Positions 42,872-51,888 of a DNA stretch of 64,000 nucleotides are shown in pieces. The position numbers and the translations under genes are program-made. The DNA is taken from assembly GCA_045563135.1 (NCBI GenBank), contig JBJKUL010000002.1, positions 1 to 64,000 on the forward strand, read 5' to 3'. The DNA comes from Actinomarina sp002308095 (GTDB lineage Bacteria; Actinomycetota; Acidimicrobiia; Actinomarinales; Actinomarinaceae). The notes beneath the pieces are model-generated. The model made no database searches, was not told the DNA's origin, and was given only the letters and a program-made list of their open reading frames with translations. Position 1 is the stretch's first letter; the number at the start of each line of letters is the position of its first letter.

Positions 42872-43297
42872 CTAAAATGGTGCTTCGTTTTCTTCAAAAT
42901 TATCTCTAGCTTTGGGCATATCTGAAGATCCAGAAGAACCTGAATCTACACTTGCTGTTGCCCACTTCAAAGCTGGTCCAATTTCGTCAATTACAATTGA
43001 TACTTTCGATCTGTTTCCACCTTGTTGGTCTTCCCATGTTGAGTAGTTAAGTTTTCCAACAATTATTACTCTCATGCCTTTTGTTAAAGATGTGCTTACA
43101 TTTTCTGCTTGTTGGCCAAAAACTACACCGCTAAAGTATTGCGGATCATCATCAACATTGACCCATTCACCATCTGTAAATCTTCTTTTTTTGGGTCCCG
43201 CAAAATTTATATCTAACACTGACATACCAGAGTTTGTTGTTCTCAGCTCTGGATCCATTGTTATGGTTCCCACTATTGTTACTGTATTATCTACCAT
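42872..43297 (-). CDS. ssb: Single-stranded DNA-binding protein
   Basis: A 141-aa SSB: OB fold with VTIVGTITMDPELRTTNSG, YFSGVVFGQQAENVSTSLTKGMRVIIVGKLNYSTWEDQQGG, then a short linker and the acidic tail NFEENEAPF that recruits partner proteins (usually DDxPF). The tail is present but less acidic than usual. Confidence 0.95.
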   Translation of the reverse strand: MVDNTVTIVGTITMDPELRTTNSGMSVLDINFAGPKKRRFTDGEWVNVDDDPQYFSGVVFGQQAENVSTSLTKGMRVIIVGKLNYSTWEDQQGGNRSKVSIVIDEIGPALKWATASVDSGSSGSSDMPKARDNFEENEAPF

Positions 43298-43307
43298 GTC
43301 TATACCT

Positions 43308-43595
43308 CTAGCTTTCCATCTTTAAGACTTTGTGTCTAATCACATCATCAGATATTTTTAGCACTCTATCAAGTTCACTTGGCACGGTTGGAGGTGCTTC
43401 AAAGGTTGTGATTGTGTATATACCTTCGTTGAAAGTTTCAATTTGATAGGCAAGTTTTCTTTTTTGCCATACACTTTGCTCTGAAATTGAACCACCATTG
43501 CTAGTGATAATTTCAGTGATATTATTGTGAATTTCTTCAACCAGACTGTCGTCTGCTGTTGGTCTCACTATAGAGACCAGATCATATTTAGTCAT
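43308..43595 (-). CDS. rpsF: 30S ribosomal protein S6
   Basis: A 95-aa S6 from the ATG at 43595, which has a good ribosome-binding site (AGGAG); the frame continues upstream to 43613 without support. The core WQKRKLAYQIETFNEGIYTITTFEA is typical. It is the first gene of rpsF-ssb-rpsR-rplI-dnaB. Its 5' coding part contains a 7-bp inverted repeat (TGGTCTC/GAGACCA, 43560-43579). Confidence 0.95.
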   Translation of the reverse strand: MTKYDLVSIVRPTADDSLVEEIHNNITEIITSNGGSISEQSVWQKRKLAYQIETFNEGIYTITTFEAPPTVPSELDRVLKISDDVIRHKVLKMES

Positions 43596-43615
43596 ATTTT
43601 CTCCTATGGACACTT

Positions 43616-43642
43616 GTACGTGGCTTCTTTTGAAGCAGGTAC
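43616..43642 (-). promoter_or_regulatory. Leader hairpin upstream of rpsF
   Basis: On the minus strand GTAC-CT-GCTTC-AAAA-GAAGC-CAC-GTAC forms an interrupted stem-loop ending about 20 nt before the rpsF start. S6:S18 autoregulatory leaders occupy this place in other bacteria, but the conserved CCG of that motif is not clearly present. Confidence 0.35.
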
Positions 43643-43666
43643 TTATAATTTAATACTAGAAATAGC

Positions 43667-44530
43667 TTATGACAGAATTTTTTTAATTTCTTTTTTCCAC
43701 TCTTCTAAAGAATCTTGTAAATCTGACCCCATTGCGTAAGAGTGATCTTCAGTGGGAAATTCTCTGTTTTGTACCTCTAATTTGAATGTTTTCAATGCTT
43801 CTACAGTATCCTCATACTGCTCTGAAAATCTCTTTACAAATTTAGCGTCTATATATTCTTTTGACTTCATACCTAATATGTCGTGCAATACAAGAACTTG
43901 TCCATCCGTAGATTTTCCAGCTCCAATACCAATAGTCGGGATGTCTAAGGCTTCAGATATCGATTCAGCAACTATTGAAGGAACTCCCTCAAGAACCATT
44001 GAGAAACACCCAATTTCTTGAAGTAATAATGCATCTTCAAATAACTTTTTTGCTAACTCTAGGGTTTTACCCTGAATTTTGTAACCACCCATCATGTTTA
44101 TAGATTGTGGGGTCAACCCGAGGTGACCCATTACAGGTATTTCAGCATTTATTAAAGACTCTATAGTAGATTTTCTCTTTGAGCCCCCCTCAACTTTGAC
44201 TGCATCAGCTTTGCCTATTTGAATAAATTTTGCAGCATTCTTTAAGGTTTCAGGAATATCTACGTGATAAGACATATATGGCATATCAGCTACTACAAGG
44301 GAATCAGGTTTTGCATTGGTAACAGCTTTTACGTGATGTAACATTTCATCAACTGTTACAGAAAGTGTGTCATCATGACCTAAAACAACCTGAGCGAGAC
44401 TGTCTCCAACTAAGATAATGTCAATCCCTGCATCCGATGCTGCTTTGGCAGATGGATAATCGTAGGCTGTAACCATAGAAATTATCTCTTTATTTTTTAA
44501 ATTAACAATATTAGGTACTGTTTTATTCAC
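43667..44530 (-). CDS. panB: 3-methyl-2-oxobutanoate hydroxymethyltransferase
   Basis: A 287-aa PanB starting at GTG behind a GAGAGGA ribosome-binding site. MVTAYDYPSAKAASDAGIDIILVGDSLAQVVLG near residue 20 binds Mg2+ and ketoisovalerate (Asp in VGDS), then VVADMPYMSY, VKVEGG and VMGHLGLTPQSIN. It makes ketopantoate for pantothenate and coenzyme A synthesis. panC and panD are not in the window. Confidence 0.96.
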   Translation of the reverse strand: MNKTVPNIVNLKNKEIISMVTAYDYPSAKAASDAGIDIILVGDSLAQVVLGHDDTLSVTVDEMLHHVKAVTNAKPDSLVVADMPYMSYHVDIPETLKNAAKFIQIGKADAVKVEGGSKRKSTIESLINAEIPVMGHLGLTPQSINMMGGYKIQGKTLELAKKLFEDALLLQEIGCFSMVLEGVPSIVAESISEALDIPTIGIGAGKSTDGQVLVLHDILGMKSKEYIDAKFVKRFSEQYEDTVEALKTFKLEVQNREFPTEDHSYAMGSDLQDSLEEWKKEIKKILS

Positions 44531-44658
44531 TATTTCCTCTCTCCGCTTTAAAAGTCGAAGGATTAATCTAATTTTATTATTAATTCACTATTAAACAAGT
44601 TTTATTTAATTGGATTAAATTATTTTTTTTGTAATTTATGATTCGATAAATATTCCAA

Positions 44659-44664
44659 TAACAT
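44659..44664 (+). promoter_or_regulatory. Leaderless-type -10 element (TAACAT) of msrA
   Basis: TAACAT ends 7 nt before the ATG at 44672. Confidence 0.4.
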
Positions 44665-44671
44665 TCTTCAT

Positions 44672-45307
44672 ATGAAGTTTTTAAAATTCACACTTTTATT
44701 AATATTGATATCATGCACAGCAACAGGTACTGCTGAGGAAGAGATAATTATGACAACTGAAAATGAAGAAGTAGCAACTACTGGCAACCAAAAAGCATAC
44801 TTTGCTGGTGGGTGTTTTTGGTGTATGGAGCCACCATTTGAGGCTATGGAAGGAGTTTTAGGTGCAACATCTGGTTATATGGGTGGAACTATGGAAAATC
44901 CAACTTATGAAGATGTAGTAACCGGTGAGACTGGACATGCAGAGGTTGTGGAGATTTTATTCGATCCGAATATAGTCTCTTATGAAGAACTCCTTGAAGT
45001 GTTTTGGAGGAATATAGACCCGACAGCATTAAATTATCAGTTTGCTGATGTTGGTTCTCAATATAGGACAGAGATATTTACAGTTGGAGAAAATCAGATG
45101 CAATTAGCTGAAGCATCCAAAAAAGAACTGGGTGATTCAGGAAAGTTTGATAAACCGATTGTTACAGCTATATCTGCAGCACCCACTTTTTATATAGCTG
45201 AAGAATATCATCAAGACTTCTATAAAAAACAGGCAATGAGATATGAGATGTATGCGAAAGCTAGTGGAAGAAAAGGTTATATCGAAGAAACTTGGGGCAA
45301 CGACTAA
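44672..45307 (+). CDS. msrA: Lipoprotein peptide-methionine (S)-sulfoxide reductase
   Basis: A 211-aa MsrA with the catalytic Cys48 in FAGGCFWCMEPPFE; Cys51 follows. VTGETGHAEVVEILFDP and EYHQDFY are conserved substrate-site motifs. Residues 1-15 form a lipoprotein signal peptide (lipobox LISC, Cys15) and a 25-residue acidic linker follows, so the enzyme is anchored outside the cytoplasmic membrane and repairs oxidised surface proteins. The catalytic residue is Cys, not selenocysteine, although selA and selB are present in this genome. Confidence 0.94.
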   Translation: MKFLKFTLLLILISCTATGTAEEEIIMTTENEEVATTGNQKAYFAGGCFWCMEPPFEAMEGVLGATSGYMGGTMENPTYEDVVTGETGHAEVVEILFDPNIVSYEELLEVFWRNIDPTALNYQFADVGSQYRTEIFTVGENQMQLAEASKKELGDSGKFDKPIVTAISAAPTFYIAEEYHQDFYKKQAMRYEMYAKASGRKGYIEETWGND

Positions 45308-46269
45308 TCTCGAATAGTTTTATATAAAGTTTCTTTCCACTGGTCAGAATCTATCTCCCAAATAACATTTATGTTTCTTTCAGTATGACTCCAGTGCTCA
45401 TCTATATGTGGTTCGCTCTCACCAACATGTAGTTGATCTACAATTGTCATTCCCCTTGCGGGACCGTCGATAACAACTTGAACATTGTGTCTAGATACTT
45501 TTTTTGTAACATCTGGATTTAAAGCCACGGCCATTGCCACTGGGTCAGGAAGTCCTAAGCCTGGATCGCCTAACCAGTTTTGGCTTGAGTCGAGAGCGTG
45601 TTTATTACAGTCGATTGTAAAATCTGCTTTATCTGTCTTAAAACTGTATGCGAGTTCCATTTCCTCTTCAGTAAGATTAGCCTCACCTCTACAAAGTTCC
45701 CATCCGACCATGGCTATATCATGGTGTTTTGATTTAAAAACAATGTCTGCTGCCTCAGGGTCACACCAAATGTTATATTCTGCAGCAGGAGTGACGTTGC
45801 CAACTGTGTTGGCTGCACCACCCATAATGACTACTCTTTTAAGTTTGAGAAAAGATTCTGGATATTTTGTTATAAAGTTTGCAACATTTGTTAATGGACC
45901 TAAAGTAACCAGAGTAATTTCATTAGGGTTTTCATTAATCAGATTATTTAGTACTTCAATGAAATCTTCGTCCCGTTCTTGTAGTTTAGGTGCAGGATAA
46001 TTCATATTGCCCATGCCATCGGGTCCATGAAACCAGTCGGCATGTTCTCTTTTTTTTACTAATGGCTTATCTGCGCCAACATAAACGGGTACATCTTTTT
46101 TACAAAGCTCAACAGTATATCGTGCATTGATACTACCTTGGTGTACCGACATGTTGCCGGAAACTATACTAATTCCTAGTACATCAACATCATCCCATTC
46201 AAGAGCCATAAGTAGAGCGACTGCATCATCAGAAGCTGTATCTGTGTCTATAAAATATTTATTTTTCAT
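45304..46269 (-). CDS. Nucleoside hydrolase (IunH family)
   Basis: A 321-aa inosine/uridine-preferring nucleoside hydrolase homologue. The N-terminal calcium site is FIDTDTASDDAVALL; EITLVTLGPLTNVANFITKYP and VIMGGAANTVGNVTPAAEYNIWCDPEAA follow in order. It splits ribonucleosides into base and ribose. The start at 46269 is preferred over a TTG at 46287. It resembles the second copy at 48985 over its whole length, so the two are paralogues with possibly different base preference. Confidence 0.9.
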   Translation of the reverse strand: MKNKYFIDTDTASDDAVALLMALEWDDVDVLGISIVSGNMSVHQGSINARYTVELCKKDVPVYVGADKPLVKKREHADWFHGPDGMGNMNYPAPKLQERDEDFIEVLNNLINENPNEITLVTLGPLTNVANFITKYPESFLKLKRVVIMGGAANTVGNVTPAAEYNIWCDPEAADIVFKSKHHDIAMVGWELCRGEANLTEEEMELAYSFKTDKADFTIDCNKHALDSSQNWLGDPGLGLPDPVAMAVALNPDVTKKVSRHNVQVVIDGPARGMTIVDQLHVGESEPHIDEHWSHTERNINVIWEIDSDQWKETLYKTIRD

Positions 46270-46339
46270 ATCAGTAAAGGATATCAAAAGTTGTTCAAAG
46301 ATTCTCTGAAATTATTATCTAGTTTGAATCTGTTAAAAC

Positions 46340-47194
46340 TTAATTGTTTGCTTTTTTTAAGTTAAGCCAATTAGCAAAAATAATTAACGATGCTCCAAAG
46401 TATATAAAAATATCTCCTTGTTCTGAATAAAAGAAAACTCCAATCAATACAACAATAGGTAATCTTAATAAATCAATAGGGGCAACTACTGTTGGTGGAG
46501 CAAGTGACAGTGCTGTAGTGATACAATAGTGAGCACCTAATCCTGCAAACCCAATTGTCACTATCCAAATAATGTTTTCATTTGTTGGTATATCTAATTG
46601 TCCATCTAAAAGAGAAGTAATTAATCCAAATACTAGCTGCATAGAGGTTAAGAAAAATAGAATAGTTAATGTAGACTCGGTTCTTGTAAGCTTTCTTGTG
46701 TAAATATTTGTTAGAGCAAACATAATCGCAGAAATTGCAGCAGCAATTAATCCTAAATTTAAAGTTTCGATATCTGGTCTTACCGTAATCAAAACCCCAA
46801 CAAAACCAATACAAACTGAAATTATTTTATATTTATCTAACTTTTCATTTAACATTAAATATGAAAAGAAAACTATCCATATTGGCATCGTGAATTCTAA
46901 TGATGTAACCTCCGCAAGTGTTATTGAGGCTAAAGCATAAAGCCAAAGATTCTGCCCTATAAAGTGAGCTAAGTTCCTCTTTAAATGTGTTCTTATTTCT
47001 TTTAAATTTATTTCATGAAGCAGGTTCTTCTTTACTAGGAAGAATAAAATAATACATACTCCTATTACACTTCGAAAAAATAAAATTTCAAAGGTATCTA
47101 TTTGAAGAGAGATTTCTTTTCCTGCTATGGCCATTGATGTTAAACAGAACACGCCTCCAATCATCCATAATGAACCTTTTATCGTGTCGGTCAT
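46340..47194 (-). CDS. EamA/DMT-family transporter
   Basis: A 284-aa permease with ten helices in two EamA repeats (LWMIGGVFCLTSMAIAGKEIS at the start; SLEFTMPIWIVFFSYLMLNEKLD at the end of the first repeat). It lies 3 bp after the lipoprotein gene and downstream of the MFS gene, within a row of nucleoside-related genes. It may move nucleobases, nucleosides or unrelated metabolites; the substrate is not evident. Confidence 0.83.
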   Translation of the reverse strand: MTDTIKGSLWMIGGVFCLTSMAIAGKEISLQIDTFEILFFRSVIGVCIILFFLVKKNLLHEINLKEIRTHLKRNLAHFIGQNLWLYALASITLAEVTSLEFTMPIWIVFFSYLMLNEKLDKYKIISVCIGFVGVLITVRPDIETLNLGLIAAAISAIMFALTNIYTRKLTRTESTLTILFFLTSMQLVFGLITSLLDGQLDIPTNENIIWIVTIGFAGLGAHYCITTALSLAPPTVVAPIDLLRLPIVVLIGVFFYSEQGDIFIYFGASLIIFANWLNLKKANN

Positions 47195-47197
47195 TAA

Positions 47198-47770
47198 CTA
47201 CAAACTTCCACAATATTTTCTCAGAACGCCCTTGGGGTAACTTTCACTTACAACAAAATCTGGATCTGGTGTTAATGTATTTTGAGACTTTGAAGAAAGG
47301 AGGTCTCTATACTCATCAGAAGTTCTCCAAAATTTAATGCTATATTCTTGATTTTCCTCCCACCATTGAACTTCATCTTGGATATTCCATTCATTGTTTA
47401 TTGAAATTAAGTGTTCTTCAAGAGCAGTATTAGCATTTCTTGAATCAAGAAAATTGTTATAAAAACCATCAATCACACCTTGTAAGTCTGAATTACTGAT
47501 TACATAATTTTCAATAATATTATCAAGTCCATCAAGGCCAATTTTATTTATTCTTAAAGCCTCGTTAACATAATCTAACTTTGTGGCGTCAATATAAGAG
47601 TAATTCCTGTATATTTCACTTTTATATGCCTCGACTTGGATAACATCAAAAATTCTTTCAATCTCATCAGCAAGTTGAATACAGTTATCAATTTTTTTTT
47701 CTGATGTAGAGTCAATGCTTGAACAAGAAATTAAAAATAGAAATACTAATAGATGTATTTTATTTTTCAT
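47198..47770 (-). CDS. Lipoprotein of unknown function
   Basis: A 190-aa protein with a lipoprotein signal peptide (lipobox LISC, Cys16) and a helical, acidic mature part without known motifs. It overlaps the MFS gene by 11 bp and precedes the EamA gene by 3 bp, so the three form one unit. It could be a surface partner of one of the transporters. Confidence 0.6.
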   Translation of the reverse strand: MKNKIHLLVFLFLISCSSIDSTSEKKIDNCIQLADEIERIFDVIQVEAYKSEIYRNYSYIDATKLDYVNEALRINKIGLDGLDNIIENYVISNSDLQGVIDGFYNNFLDSRNANTALEEHLISINNEWNIQDEVQWWEENQEYSIKFWRTSDEYRDLLSSKSQNTLTPDPDFVVSESYPKGVLRKYCGSL

Positions 47771-48938
47771 TATGCCACCCTTTATTAAAGGGTAGAAGAA
47801 ATATTGGAATTATGGTAAAGATTAAAAACAGATTTTGAGCTGTATTTAATGAATATGATTCAATAAAATAACCTGTCACTGTAGAACCTATCGCAATTCC
47901 CGATCCAACAGAACTGGCTAACCAAGAAAAAGCTTCTGTTAACTTTCCACTTTCGGTTACATTTGAAACATAGCTGTTAGCTAGTAAAAATATAGGACCA
48001 ATTCCCAACCCACAAAGAAAACCAGAAAATATGATTAAATTTCTAGTTTCAAAGAAATAAAAAGTTGAGACTGAAATTGCTAGAAATAAAAAAACAAAAT
48101 TATAATTCACTAAGCTTTTTGTATTTTTAAAAAAATAGCCATATAACAAAGCACTTACTAATGCAGTGAAACCATTTACAAGATAATAAAATGCTGTAAG
48201 GTTTTTTATGTTACCAAGATCTTCCTTGGCCACTACAAATACTGAGATAGAACTCAGACAAGCGCCAAGGAAAACTAACGAAATCAATAAGATTGCTTTA
48301 TTTCTCGAAAACCATACTGATGTATTTTTAGATGCCATTTCTTTAACATTTCCAATATCAATACTGTTGAAAAAGACCACGCCTATTGTTCCTGTTATAG
48401 AACTTATTGCTGCAATATAAAGAGCGATTATTGGATTTATATAGTTTGAAACTGTTGCGAAAACTGATGGTCCTAGGAGAAAATTTAATTCATCAATAGA
48501 AGACTCTATCGCCTGTACTTTTTGGTTATCTTCTTCACTAGTAATAGCTTTCCAATTCCTTCGAGTGTAAGCACCTATGTTGGGTACTGAAATACCTAAA
48601 AGTACGGAAAGTAAGATATAAACTAATTCACTCTGAAAATCTCCAATGGTTATTAGTAATGAAGAAGTAGTGAATCCTGTAAGTAAAATACCAACAATTC
48701 TTTTTTGACCTAATTTATCCACTAATCTTCCATTTACTGGCTGAATTAAGGCATTTGAGATACTGAAACTTGCTGCCATTGCTCCACCTATAGCATATGA
48801 ACCTGTTTTATAATTTCCAAAGATAACCATACCGACTTGTAACATTGAAAATGGTGCTCGACCGAGAGCACCAAAAAATATTAGATTCTTAGCTCCCTCG
48901 AGGCTGATTAGTTTTTTATACGTAGCTTCAGTGGCCAT
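47760..48938 (-). CDS. Major facilitator superfamily transporter
   Basis: A 392-aa protein with twelve predicted helices. PVNGRLVDKLGQKRIVGILL near residue 61 is the typical MFS loop 2-3 motif, and LGIGPIFLLANSYVSNVTESGKLTEAFSW lies in the second half. It follows the Qng1-nucleoside hydrolase pair by 46 bp on the same strand; a nucleoside or base substrate is a guess from context. Confidence 0.85.
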   Translation of the reverse strand: MATEATYKKLISLEGAKNLIFFGALGRAPFSMLQVGMVIFGNYKTGSYAIGGAMAASFSISNALIQPVNGRLVDKLGQKRIVGILLTGFTTSSLLITIGDFQSELVYILLSVLLGISVPNIGAYTRRNWKAITSEEDNQKVQAIESSIDELNFLLGPSVFATVSNYINPIIALYIAAISSITGTIGVVFFNSIDIGNVKEMASKNTSVWFSRNKAILLISLVFLGACLSSISVFVVAKEDLGNIKNLTAFYYLVNGFTALVSALLYGYFFKNTKSLVNYNFVFLFLAISVSTFYFFETRNLIIFSGFLCGLGIGPIFLLANSYVSNVTESGKLTEAFSWLASSVGSGIAIGSTVTGYFIESYSLNTAQNLFLIFTIIPIFLLPFNKGWHNEK

Positions 48939-48984
48939 TACTACATTGTTGTATGTAAATAAAAATACCTAGTAAAAAGTTAAG

Positions 48985-49971
48985 TTATCTTAATAAATCT
49001 AATAAAAGACTCATAAATTTTTTATTACTAGATTTTGTAACAACCCTAACATTTTGATTTTTACCTTCAACGTCAAAGTAATCTACAATGGTTTGCCCTC
49101 TGGTAATACCATCTCTGGTATCGACTATTACATGACAGTCTTGTGACTCTTCAATGATTGAATTCTCCAAAGCAATCGCCATGGTGATTGGATCTGGTAA
49201 ATCAAATCCGTAGAAGTCATACCATTCTTTTGTAAGGTCAATTAGTACCTTCTGTATATCAACAGAAAAATTACCTAGTTTAGAATTTAACTCTCTAATT
49301 TGGCTTATTTCCCGCTCTTTGAGCATTGCATATTTATAAGAATTGTCCCATCCAACCATGGTGATCTGCAACTCTGAATCGAAAACTATCTTTGCAGCTT
49401 CTGGATCAACCCATATATTGAACTCTGCAGCTGCAGAAACGTTTCCAGAACCATCAGATGTTCCCCCCATGACATAACAGTGCTTTATTTTTTCGGCTAT
49501 AGAAGAATCTTTTTGTAAAGCTAGAGCTATATTTGTCAAAGGACCCAATGTTACTAGGGTTATTTCATTTGGATTTTGGTTCACTGTATCGACAATATAA
49601 TCGACAGCATTCTTCTCTCCATGTTTGTAAGATTTTGGAATAACTCCAATATCACCCATGCCATCTACTCCGTGGACTGATTGAGCACTTGCTGAAATTG
49701 AACTTAAAGACTTCACGTGATTTGTAAATTCAGTGAGATTATGAATTTCAATGTACTCTCGAGCTAATGGCTTATCTGCTCCAAGATACACTTTTATTTC
49801 TTGTTCAGCCTGCTCGACTGTAGCTAAAGTATTTATTACACCCTGCTTAAGAGGCACGTTTCCTGAAACAACTGTTATACCTAAAACATCAATATCGGGG
49901 TGTTGTAAAGCAAGTAATATTGCTACTGCATCATCTGAGCCTGTGTCTGCATCAATAATAAATTTTTTCAT
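48985..49971 (-). CDS. Nucleoside hydrolase (IunH family), second copy
   Basis: A 328-aa hydrolase with the calcium-binding motif FIIDADTGSDDAVAILLAL, then VSGNVPLKQGVINTLATVE, EITLVTLGPLTNIALALQK and YVMGGTSDGSGNVSAAAEFNIWVDPEAA. It cleaves the N-glycosidic bond of nucleosides. It directly follows the queuosine-salvage gene with no spacer, so the two are co-translated. Confidence 0.9.
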   Translation of the reverse strand: MKKFIIDADTGSDDAVAILLALQHPDIDVLGITVVSGNVPLKQGVINTLATVEQAEQEIKVYLGADKPLAREYIEIHNLTEFTNHVKSLSSISASAQSVHGVDGMGDIGVIPKSYKHGEKNAVDYIVDTVNQNPNEITLVTLGPLTNIALALQKDSSIAEKIKHCYVMGGTSDGSGNVSAAAEFNIWVDPEAAKIVFDSELQITMVGWDNSYKYAMLKEREISQIRELNSKLGNFSVDIQKVLIDLTKEWYDFYGFDLPDPITMAIALENSIIEESQDCHVIVDTRDGITRGQTIVDYFDVEGKNQNVRVVTKSSNKKFMSLLLDLLR

Positions 49972-50955
49972 TTAATACATGGTCGTGATAGTTAAGTGAT
50001 GTGGTCTATGTGTAGCGTGATACAGCTTCCAAAGTCTGAAGTCAAGCTGTGGGATTATTATAGACTTTTCACTGGGTCTTCGTTTATTTATCTCTTCAGT
50101 AAGTTTTGCTGTTGCGTATAAGCTTGCAGCCCTAATCTCTATTTCTTCTAAGGAGTCTCTCTGTATAATTTCCCCATTTCTAATTTTGCTTTGAAGGTCG
50201 TCTGAGTATTCCACTACTCTCATCACCTCTAGAGCGACGGGGACTATGTAGTCAGCAAAAGCACTCATTGACTCCATGTCTTCTATGTAAAACTCGCCAG
50301 TCCCTGCTAATTCTGCATGCATTCCCCAAAATGCAAGCTGTGCAAGCTTATAAAAATGTACGTCGTCTTTTTCATTGTATGTAGAGGTATCATCAAATCT
50401 TGGAAACTCAGAAGTAAGCCTTTCAATAAGTCCCTCTCCGTCATGATAAAGTTTTTTAGGACCGGCATTAATAAAATTCATCCAGTCTCCTTGGTAACTT
50501 TCAGAAAGTTGTTTGCCGGTCGCCTGAAGTATTTGAAGCCTTTCCAGCATCATTGGCATGTCTATGTTTCCTTGAAATATTTCATTAAGACTATTTATAT
50601 CTAGTTCTGACAGTACATTTCCATCGTATAATTTAATTCCCGAGGTGATTGCTTCTTGAATTTGTGTAATCATGGCTTCACTATCAGAGAGTGTTCTTCC
50701 ATCTCGAACAATCTCATATTTTGTACTGTTTTCAAAATCAGTGAAAGCAAAGTTCAGTGTGTTAATAAGCATGGTGGTTCTGATAAACTCTTCAGGATTT
50801 TTTTTAGAAAGATTATCCTCTGGAGGTTGGAACTCTTCATAAGCCATCCAATCAGCAACTCTTGTAATTTCATCTTGATTGAGCTTTATATTTTGAAGAT
50901 TTTCTATAACTGGATTTAGCGAGCTAAGCACTTTAGAGTTCCAATTAATATCCAT
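49972..50955 (-). CDS. Queuosine-5'-phosphate N-glycosylase (Qng1/DUF2419 family)
   Basis: A 327-aa protein of the DUF2419 queuosine-salvage family. The C-terminal two-thirds follows the family layout: ALNFAFTD-like segment near residue 80 (NTLNFAFTDFENS), FADYIVPVALEVMRVVEYSDDLQSKI near 245, SLEEIEIRAASLYATAKLTEEI near 281, and a terminal FRLWKLYHATHRPHHLTITTMY, where the family ends with an HHLTRTxxY-like motif. Characterised members release queuine from queuosine 5'-phosphate. The start at 50955 (not 51006) is supported by TATCAT 7 nt upstream. It heads an operon with a nucleoside hydrolase. Confidence 0.82.
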   Translation of the reverse strand: MDINWNSKVLSSLNPVIENLQNIKLNQDEITRVADWMAYEEFQPPEDNLSKKNPEEFIRTTMLINTLNFAFTDFENSTKYEIVRDGRTLSDSEAMITQIQEAITSGIKLYDGNVLSELDINSLNEIFQGNIDMPMMLERLQILQATGKQLSESYQGDWMNFINAGPKKLYHDGEGLIERLTSEFPRFDDTSTYNEKDDVHFYKLAQLAFWGMHAELAGTGEFYIEDMESMSAFADYIVPVALEVMRVVEYSDDLQSKIRNGEIIQRDSLEEIEIRAASLYATAKLTEEINKRRPSEKSIIIPQLDFRLWKLYHATHRPHHLTITTMY

Positions 50956-50962
50956 AGTCCAA

Positions 50963-50968
50963 ATGATA
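50963..50968 (-). promoter_or_regulatory. Leaderless-type -10 element (TATCAT) of the Qng1-like gene
   Basis: Read on the minus strand, TATCAT ends 7 nt before the ATG at 50955. It lies in the 49-bp spacer shared with the ribokinase promoter. Confidence 0.45.
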
Positions 50969-50992
50969 CTAGCCAAAATTAGTCCTAAAAGA

Positions 50993-50998
50993 TATACT
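50993..50998 (+). promoter_or_regulatory. Leaderless-type -10 element (TATACT) of the ribokinase gene
   Basis: TATACT ends 6 nt before the ATG at 51005. Together with the divergent TATCAT it packs two promoters into 49 bp. Confidence 0.5.
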
Positions 50999-51004
50999 TT
51001 CAAC

Positions 51005-51871
51005 ATGAATTCAAAAATTTGCGTTATTGGCAGTTCAAATATAGATCAAATTGCATATACACAAAATATTCCAGCAGATGGTGAAACCTTGTTTGGTGAT
51101 TCCTTTCAGATGGGTTTCGGAGGTAAGGGAGCTAATCAAGCAGTAATGGCAGGATTGCTTGGTGCAGACGTTTATATGATTACATGCTTAGGAGATGATG
51201 TATATAAGGAGATGACTATAACTAACTATCAGGCAAATAATGTAAATACAGATCATATACAAATGGTGCGAGGATCTAGTGGTGTCGCTCCTATCTGGGT
51301 TGATTCAACCGGACAAAATAGAATCATTGTCATACCAGGAGCAAATAATGAAATTGATGCCACAAAAGCTATCTCTTCAATGGAGGAAATTGGAGATATT
51401 GCAGTATTAGTTGGTCAGTGTGAAATTCCTATGGACGTTAATCATGAAGTTTTTAAATATGCAAGAAGTAACTCTATTATCACAATTTTTAATCCAGCTC
51501 CCGCTACAACTCTTGATAAAGAATTTTTAAACCATATCAGCTGGTTAATACCTAATGAAAATGAATTTAAACTTATTAGCGGTATGGAGCCGAACAATGA
51601 AAACTTTATGAAGTTTAAAAAAGAAGTACCTTGTAATTTGATTGTGACCCTTGGAGAAAAAGGTGCGGTACTAGTCGAAGAAGATGGAACAAAGTATTTT
51701 GAAGCTCCAACTGTAGAGGCAGTTGATACTACTGGTGCAGGAGATTCTTTTATTGGAACATTTGCATATGAACTTTCAGAAGAAAACTCCCCAGAAGAGT
51801 GTATAAAAAAAGCAGTAGCAAAAGCTAGTCAGTCTGTTACAAAGAAAGGTACTCAATCTTCATACAGCTAG
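51005..51871 (+). CDS. rbsK: Ribokinase (PfkB family)
   Basis: A 288-aa sugar kinase: ICVIGSSNIDQIAYTQNIP at the start, FGGKGANQAVMAGLLGA near 39 (ribose-binding G-G-K-G-A-N), IVIPGANNEID, FNPAPA near 160 and DTTGAGDSF with the catalytic Asp247. It phosphorylates ribose, which the adjacent hydrolases would release. A nucleoside-kinase role cannot be excluded because PfkB members are versatile. The ATG at 51005 is chosen over 50963 because the conserved start and the TATACT element agree. Confidence 0.9.
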   Translation: MNSKICVIGSSNIDQIAYTQNIPADGETLFGDSFQMGFGGKGANQAVMAGLLGADVYMITCLGDDVYKEMTITNYQANNVNTDHIQMVRGSSGVAPIWVDSTGQNRIIVIPGANNEIDATKAISSMEEIGDIAVLVGQCEIPMDVNHEVFKYARSNSIITIFNPAPATTLDKEFLNHISWLIPNENEFKLISGMEPNNENFMKFKKEVPCNLIVTLGEKGAVLVEEDGTKYFEAPTVEAVDTTGAGDSFIGTFAYELSEENSPEECIKKAVAKASQSVTKKGTQSSYS

Positions 51872-51888
51872 TGTCTAATCTGCGGGAA

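Noticed and set aside
44810..44830. MsrA as a possible selenoprotein, because selA and selB are present
   Set aside because: The catalytic codon in GGCFWC is TGT (Cys), not TGA.
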